Origin: Druceiella hillmani
Lineage: Eukaryota; Arthropoda; Insecta; Lepidoptera; Hepialidae
Direction of reading: 5' to 3'
Length of the DNA stretch: 64,000 nucleotides
Assembly (NCBI GenBank): GCA_039881145.1
Contig: JAYKKI010000090.1
Coordinates: forward strand, 6,235,501 to 6,299,500
The notes under the pieces are model-generated. The model saw nothing but the letters and a program-made list of their open reading frames with translations, was not told the DNA's origin and made no database searches. The translations under genes were made by a program, and so were the position numbers. Shown in pieces: positions 58,621-64,000 of this stretch. Position 1 is the first letter of the stretch. The number at the start of each line of letters is the position of its first letter.

Positions 58621-58629
58621 AAACACATA

Positions 58630-58768
<139 letters not shown>

Positions 58769-58899
58769 TACCTCATTTTATTATTTCTGCAACACAAGAA
58801 TATATTGTAGAGAAATGGTAAGCTATATTTATCGTTAAAATAGTCAATATCTGAAAACAATATTAAATATCAAGCTAGCGTTCCGTACTGACAAGAGAA

Positions 58900-59290
58900 T
58901 TGTTGCATTTTTAGGGTGACGTCTCCAAAAATGAAAATACTGAACCCTTATCCGATCGCTTGGTTATCCGTCCTCTGTCTGTCAAGGCCATGGTTCTCAT
59001 AAAAGGCTATCATAAACATATCAAGTTGAAATCGATATTGTACCGAAGAAACTTCAATTTTTTCACAAAGAATAAATTTTCACGCAACCAAAAGACATAA
59101 TATGGTCCTTATGTCTTTGTCTTATGTCCTTATGTCTTTGTCTTATCTCTTATGTCTTTTATGTATTTTTTTTATTCATACAACTGTTTTACTCACTGAT
59201 CGCCAAAACCTACAGGGTACTTCCGGTCGACCTACAATCTCGAAATGCGTAAGGAATCCTCGTAGTGGGAGTTCTAATTATTCTTGACAA
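58900..59290 (-). repeat. Family A repeat, inverted copy
   Basis: Read on the minus strand: 'ttgtaggtcgaccggaagta', 'ccctgtaggttttggcg', then 'gaaccatggccttgacagac' and 'ggataaccaagcgatcgg', matching 61690-61910 in order. A small tandem 'cttatgtctttgt' expansion at about 59108-59160 interrupts it. Confidence 0.75.
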
Positions 59291-59401
59291 GTCTTTTATA
59301 TGCGCATAGTAGTTATCTATGTACAGAAAAGTTATGCTTACATACAAAATTGAATATCAATAAATATTGACGATTTTGTTTCCAAACAGTGGACATTTTA
59401 C

Positions 59402-59522
<121 letters not shown>

Positions 59523-59524
59523 AG

Positions 59525-60700
59525 AATTGTTCTGTAAAATATTAAATAATGTAAGCAATATTAAATGTTTACTTAGTTTTCAGTACTAAGACACCGAATG
59601 ATTTCGTTTTTTCTATGGACACTTAAAACTGGGATGCTTTGATGGATGACATCTTCACAGTTTTCAGAATTCCGCGCATCAAAAGGAAAAATGATTTGTA
59701 TTGGTGATTTGTACACACATTAGTCGTTGATCTCAGATACAGCTTGCTGAAAAATTTTGAATTTGGCACATTAACCAGCATTTATCTCTAAAGGTAACCC
59801 CCAGAAAAATTCCCATAGAAATATTATGAGGGTCAAATTATTACGTCAAAAAAAATTAAATACTATAAACAGTATGGAACATTGTTTGAAATGTCTAGCT
59901 ACAAAACATTTTCAAAATTATTATATACTACCTAAATTACTGGTTCAAAATATCAAATAGTATATCTTCAAAGATGTACTAAAAATATAAAAAAAATCAT
60001 TTTTTGCATATTTTTTGACTAGTCCGAATCTAATGGCCTAAAATTTCGAAGCTACTATACCTCAAATTATGAAACAAACAGGATTTTTAGAAACCTACAC
60101 AAATATTGTAAGACAAATATAACGATGATTTTAGATGTCATATTTTTCTAGATATTCATGAAAATATATGGCCTACTTAATTATGTTAGTGATGACTTAT
60201 GAAAAATAAAGTAATTTTGCTTCAAATAAGATAAGGTATCTTCGACGCATGAGCCAGATTAGCTCATGGACATATTTTACAGTTTTACATTTATGAGCAG
60301 GACATTTTTCAAGCAGACTCTTCTGATATGGATCCGAATTAATATGTAGGACAATCCTGGAAAAAATTTATGTACCTCCCCATCAAGTTTACCATTAGAC
60401 AGTTTCTGAAATTAAATTGAGATTTATATAATTTTTTTTCATTTTTAAGCTCGGTTTATGAAATATTAAGCAACAAAATGATGTTTAACGTATCCCACGC
60501 CTTTAATTTTTAAACCATGGATTTATAATAAAAACTGTAGCGCTAAAGTTCGTTTGGAATTTGCAATTAGTTGCATCAACAGATTTAACAAACTATCGGC
60601 AACTAGGGTAAACATATAGTTAATACATATTCCGAGATACTTCGGGTCAATTTTTTTAATCTGATTCAGCGTAATATATTCTCGTGGTGACAAAAAAATT
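59525..60700. other. AT-rich spacer, probably old repeat DNA
   Basis: Phrases such as 'ctacacaaatattgtaagac' and 'tctagatattcatgaaaata' near 60090-60170 resemble text near 37830-37900 and 11660-11730, suggesting a very decayed dispersed repeat. No gene. Confidence 0.4.
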
Positions 60701-60715
60701 AATTGCTTTTTTACT

Positions 60716-61004
60716 TATTGAATATATTTGGCGTTAATTTTGTAGAAATTCATTATTCACAATTAAATGAAACTACGTGATGTAATATTATTTCTACTAT
60801 CTTTAATTTCTTTACCACGACCTAGGTTTCGTTGTATTACAACATCTTCAGGTGGGATATTAGCAAATATATCGCATCTTAGCATATAAGCATCTTTGCT
60901 AATATCCCACCTGAAGATGTTGTAATACAACGAAACCTAGGTCGTGGTAAAGAAATTAAAGATAGTAGAAATAATACTACATCACGTAGTTTCATTTAAT
61001 TGTG
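60716..61004 (+). mobile_element. Fold-back element family F, longest copy (~289 bp)
   Basis: Flanked by 'cttttttact' at 60706-60715 and 61005-61014, extendable by one or two bases on the left. Starts 'tattgaatatatttggcg', then 'ttttgtagaaattcattatt', then a palindrome at 60758-61004 with 110-bp arms differing at one base and a 27-nt loop. Arms contain 'ccacgacctaggtttcgttg' and 'cttcaggtgggatattagc'. There is no coding sequence. Arm near-identity implies either recent formation or arm conversion. Confidence 0.92.
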
Positions 61005-61279
61005 CTTTTTTACTATTACGTTAAAAAAACCGACATCTATTTACACAATTTTTTATATTGGCTAGAGAATATTAGATTAAAGAAGCAACTGTTTAAGGAA
61101 AATCTAAAGGTAGCGAAAAATCGGAGTGGCCGTGCTGGAAAAATAAATGTATTCTCTATTGTGTCCGTGACTTCACTGAACCTTTAGAAAATATTATTAA
61201 CTTAACTGTTATATTAAAAGTTAAAATACCCGTAACGCCACTATAATAAAAATAAAGTTTTTTCAAAAACCTGTTAAAC

Positions 61280-61965
61280 ACGAGTGGAACTCGCACTACA
61301 AGGTTCAATACAGATTTAGGCATTTATACACATTTAATGGTACATAATATTCTGATTAAAGTATTTGTAAAATTGTATTTGTTTAGAACGTTTATTGCCT
61401 GCCATATCTTTCACAGACTTATATTTAAAAAATATTATTTTATGTGATATAACCACAAATTAACGATTTTTTCCTTTACCTGTGCAACGAGACGTACCCT
61501 ATAAGTTCTGATTTATTTGCGAATGCCAAAATTTGCAGCATAAATGACGGGAATGAAAATATATTGTCTACTATACCTTTCACACGCGCATATTTAAAAA
61601 AAATTATATTATATAATTACAAATTAATTATTTTCGAATTTTTTTAATTTACTTGTGCTGTAAGATCTTGCTTCTTGCCAAATTTCATGATTCTAGGTCA
61701 ACGGGAAGTACCCTCTAGGTTTTTATTTACTTGCGAGAGATTGTATTTTTATAGTTCTTTTTTATTGCGTTGACTTAGAAGTTTTGATTTTTTTACAGCT
61801 TCAAGGGCCGTAGATCTAAGTATTTGATATTAATATCAACTTGATACCTCCACATGTTCCTCAGAAAAAGGGTCTTACCAGATAGGCAGACAGAGAGACG
61901 GACATCAAATGATACTCTAAGGGTTATTTTTTTCCTTTTGAGGCACGGAATCCTAAAAAGTGTGC
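61280..61965 (+). repeat. Family A repeat, most complete copy (~690 bp)
   Basis: Head 'cacgagtggaactcgcac'; then 'atttaatggtacataatatt', 'tattgcctgccatatctttc', 'aggtcaacgggaagtaccct', 'attgcgttgacttagaag', 'ttcaagggccgtagatctaa', 'cagacagagagacggacatc'; ends 'cttttgaggcacggaatcct' plus 'aaaaag'. It has no open frame. This arrangement is typical of a widespread non-coding insect repeat; class not determined. Confidence 0.82.
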
Positions 61966-62447
61966 TTGGTAATGCAATTTTATATTAACGATAAGTGCGT
62001 TTTTAACAGGTTGATTGTCATACAGCAATCGAGCCTATATATTACTTAAGATCCTACAAAATTCACTATTTAATACTCCATAAACATCCCTCCAGCGATC
62101 GTTGAGTGATGTGCGATGATCAGACAAAAGTGCAAAAACAATATTTTTGTATTCTTATATTGTTATTGTATACGATATATTTAACTTCCTTTAGTTTTGT
62201 TGTTTGAATACTAGACACGAGAAATATTAGAGCCGAATTATAGATTCCTATGTAGTGCCTCTTTAAAATTTTCAGCAATGTTAATAAGGTAATTATAAAC
62301 TTTATTAAAAGTGTTTTAATAAAGTAATTATATACAAAGAAACTGTCTAACAGTGGAACGTCAAAGAATATGAGACAGTGACAAGTGACCTTAATTTTTT
62401 TTCTTATTGGTTTAGAGGCCAGTAATAAATCATAGATATTCTAATTT

Positions 62448-62470
62448 GAGAAACGGTGTACCCGTTTCTC
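62448..62470. repeat. Short hairpin (9-bp arms)
   Basis: 'gagaaacgg', 'tgtac', 'ccgtttctc'. A second small palindrome, 'ttggataattcaaattatcc', lies at about 62509-62528. Confidence 0.7.
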
Positions 62471-62639
62471 TTGGCGGTGTCAAGTTGCACTTAATATTTT
62501 AACAATTTTGGATAATTCAAATTATCCAACATATCTTAGAAACAGATTTACGTACTTGTTTGCCCATGATCTTAGGTTACACTTCGAAAATCAGCTCAGT
62601 TTGCTTTTTCAAATAAACAATTACCTTCTATGAAAAGTC

Positions 62640-62821
62640 TTTCTCTGTCAAAGCTGTAAAACTTTACTGCAACTCAATTCCGACACGAGGAACTCGCCTC
62701 TGTAAATATTTTCAAAGACAGTTTGAAAAAGTTCTTCCTCTGGTTTAATGCCTTAATTCTGCCTTTCAACAATACGGTCCTTGGGATTCCGTGTCATATT
62801 ATAATAAAGCTTAGTAAGTAG
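62640..62821 (+). pseudogene. LINE C-terminal relic with a frameshift
   Basis: One frame gives KAVKLYCNSIPTRG; shifting by one gives FRHEELASVNIFKDSLKKFF and continues to a TAG at 62819-62821. Many CR1/Jockey-type LINE proteins end with 'R.WN.LP......S...FK..L..', so V-K-L-Y-x-N-S-I-P followed by S-V-N-I-F-K-D-S-L-K fits if a frameshift lies near 62680. Only the extreme C-terminus is present; no reverse-transcriptase motif is in view. Confidence 0.5.
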
Positions 62822-62879
62822 GTATATTATGACTATACTCTTTTTTAAATTTAGAAATAAATGATTTTAGAATTTTTTT

Positions 62880-63145
62880 CCTCACTTAAACTATATACCA
62901 GATCAACAGAAAGTACTCTATAAGTTTTGATATTTATATATTTTTGTTGCATTGAGTTAGAAACTTGATCTATTTACAGAAGAATGGAGTCGTAGATATT
63001 AATATTTGATATTTCAATTTAATAACTTTGGCCGTTCCTGAGAAAAAGGATCTTCATTTTCAAATAAACAAACAGAAGGACAAAGATGTGATCCTAAAAA
63101 GTTACTTTTTTCCTTCTGTAGTATGCAATCCTTAGAAAATTAATT
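62880..63145 (+). repeat. Family A repeat, partial copy
   Basis: 'agatcaacagaaagtactct', 'tgttgcattgagttagaaac', 'ggagtcgtagatattaat', 'ggccgttcctgagaaaaagg', 'cagaaggacaaagatgtgat', 'ccttctgtagtatgcaatcc' follow 61700-61950 in order. Confidence 0.8.
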
Positions 63146-63204
63146 TTCCATTGTCAATGCAGGCATTAATTGTCTATTTATTTATTTATTTCGAAATAAA
63201 ATAA

Positions 63205-63215
63205 ATTATATATAC

Positions 63216-63269
<54 letters not shown>
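63205..63269. repeat. (TA)n microsatellite abutting a copia LTR
   Basis: About 60 bp of TA. The outer end of the LTR lies at its right edge, so the retrotransposon inserted into or beside TA repeats. Confidence 0.95.
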
Positions 63270-63273
<4 letters not shown>

Positions 63274-63420
63274 TGTTATGTGACAAAACACAGTGTGTTT
63301 GCAATCAATTAACTTTATTTCAGTTTGTCGTAAACAGTGTTGTCAGATGTTATCATGTTAGTCTAATTTGCATTAGACGTTGTCATGTTATTTTGTTATA
63401 TCTAACATCCTTTCCCAACA
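63269..63420 (-). mobile_element. Probable 3' LTR of a Ty1/copia element (152 bp)
   Basis: On the minus strand the segment begins TGTTGGGAAAGG and ends CACATCA, the TG...CA ends of an LTR. It starts 38 bp after the stop of the copia coding relic, as expected for a 3' LTR. A reverse-strand AATAAA (63314-63319) can serve as its poly(A) signal. No strong polypurine tract is seen just upstream. The 5' LTR is not in the window. Confidence 0.7.
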
Positions 63421-63458
63421 AACTTTACAAACCATAAACATATAACTTCAATTATAGT

Positions 63459-63680
63459 TTATACTTCAAAGATGCCCATTAAATGCAAAATCTTACAACT
63501 TTTATTTCTACTTAAACTTTTGGTTAATATGTCTGCTGGCATTTCAGAAGTTGATACATATTCAATTTTAACCTTTTTATCAGTTATACACCCTCTAACA
63601 AAATGGTGCCTTATCTCAACATGTTTGATATGTTTATTATGAAACAATGAATTAGATGCTAATTAGAAAGAACTTTGGAT
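63459..63680 (-). pseudogene. Ty1/copia polyprotein, RNase H C-terminal relic
   Basis: On the minus strand the frame reads LASNSLFHNKHIKHVEIRHH, then VKIEYVSTSEMPADILTKSL, and ends HLMGIFEV at a stop (63459-63461). The order N..FH...KHI...HHF(V/I)R, then Y(V)(S/P)T..M.ADILTK.L, is diagnostic of the C-terminus of copia RNase H. A stop codon (TAA) directly before LAS breaks the frame, and no integrase, reverse transcriptase or other RNase H part follows up to 64000. The element is truncated on its 5' side. Confidence 0.9.
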
Positions 63681-63684
63681 ATCA

Positions 63685-64000
63685 CTTTACAAAAGACAAG
63701 GTTCATAATTTAATTTTCCAAACTAACAAGTTAAAGTTAACAGACATTTATTAAAAAATATTTTTCTACTGTCGTGTAACATGGTCTAGCTAACTGCTCA
63801 AGTCCATTATCGTTTGCTCTAGAACTTTATTATTGCAATTATCTAACTCCAAACATTCTGGTATTATATTTATATTATTATAACATCTACCGCCACATTG
63901 TAATAAATAAATATAAGCTGCAAATTAATTAAACTATTCGGAATAAAATTTCAATATACTGTACACGATTGATGTCTTCAACGAAGTAATTGTGGGAGTG
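63685..64000. other. AT-rich DNA at the right edge, no feature seen
   Basis: I looked for more copia coding sequence on the minus strand here and found none, so the element is broken near 63680. Confidence 0.5.

Overview
This window looks like AT-rich intergenic (or intronic) DNA from an animal nuclear genome, most likely an insect. It has no bacterial or organellar gene organisation: no dense open reading frames, operons, rRNA or recognisable tRNA. It carries long (TA)n tracts, tandem arrays, non-autonomous Helitrons with exact 5'-TC...CTAG-3' ends inserted between A and T, non-LTR retrotransposon relics, a Ty1/copia relic, fold-back elements, and a dispersed repeat whose tail reads like the 'acagacggacagac...gggttccg...' repeats common in insect genomes. 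The insect call is inference; the order (for example Lepidoptera, Coleoptera or Hemiptera) cannot be fixed from this sequence.

Layout. 0-8 kb: a ~100-bp satellite at the left edge, 21-bp and 22-bp minisatellites, an inverted repeat pair at 2.7/3.3 kb, a short hairpin element at 4.7 kb, a nested tandem array at 7.4 kb and a GC-rich island at 7.7-8.0 kb. 8-15 kb: dispersed repeats, a short LINE relic at 11.0 kb and a possible terminal exon (minus strand) at 13.7 kb. 15.7-18.8 kb: a repeat family with a nearly perfect 1,335-bp tandem duplication. 19.5-25.2 kb: Helitron copy 1, trinucleotide-rich DNA, a 39-bp minisatellite and a pair of AAAATGGCGGCCATTTT motifs. 26-37 kb: diverged tandem and direct repeats, a second type of Helitron at 32.0 kb, and several unrepeated, less AT-rich patches that may be regulatory. 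38-43 kb: an inverted repeat pair, a large palindrome whose right arm is interrupted by Helitron copy 2, and a dispersed repeat interrupted by a fold-back element. 47-48.3 kb: a GC-richer stretch with a TATA box and 5' splice site, best read as the promoter and first exon of a minus-strand gene whose other exons are not recognised here. 49-56 kb: fold-back elements, a ~53-bp degenerate array and a ~200-bp satellite. 56.5-64 kb: a Helitron end, two LINE relics, the largest fold-back element, dispersed repeats and a copia 3' end.

I find no intact protein-coding gene. Most short ORFs are chance products of AT-rich or repeated DNA, and several begin only at GTG or TTG. The most informative structures are (i) a Helitron inserted in one arm of a palindrome, with the other arm preserving the empty site, and (ii) an asymmetric fold-back family whose three copies each have 10-12-bp direct flanking repeats. 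Coordinates were read by eye; repeat-family boundaries given as round numbers are approximate.
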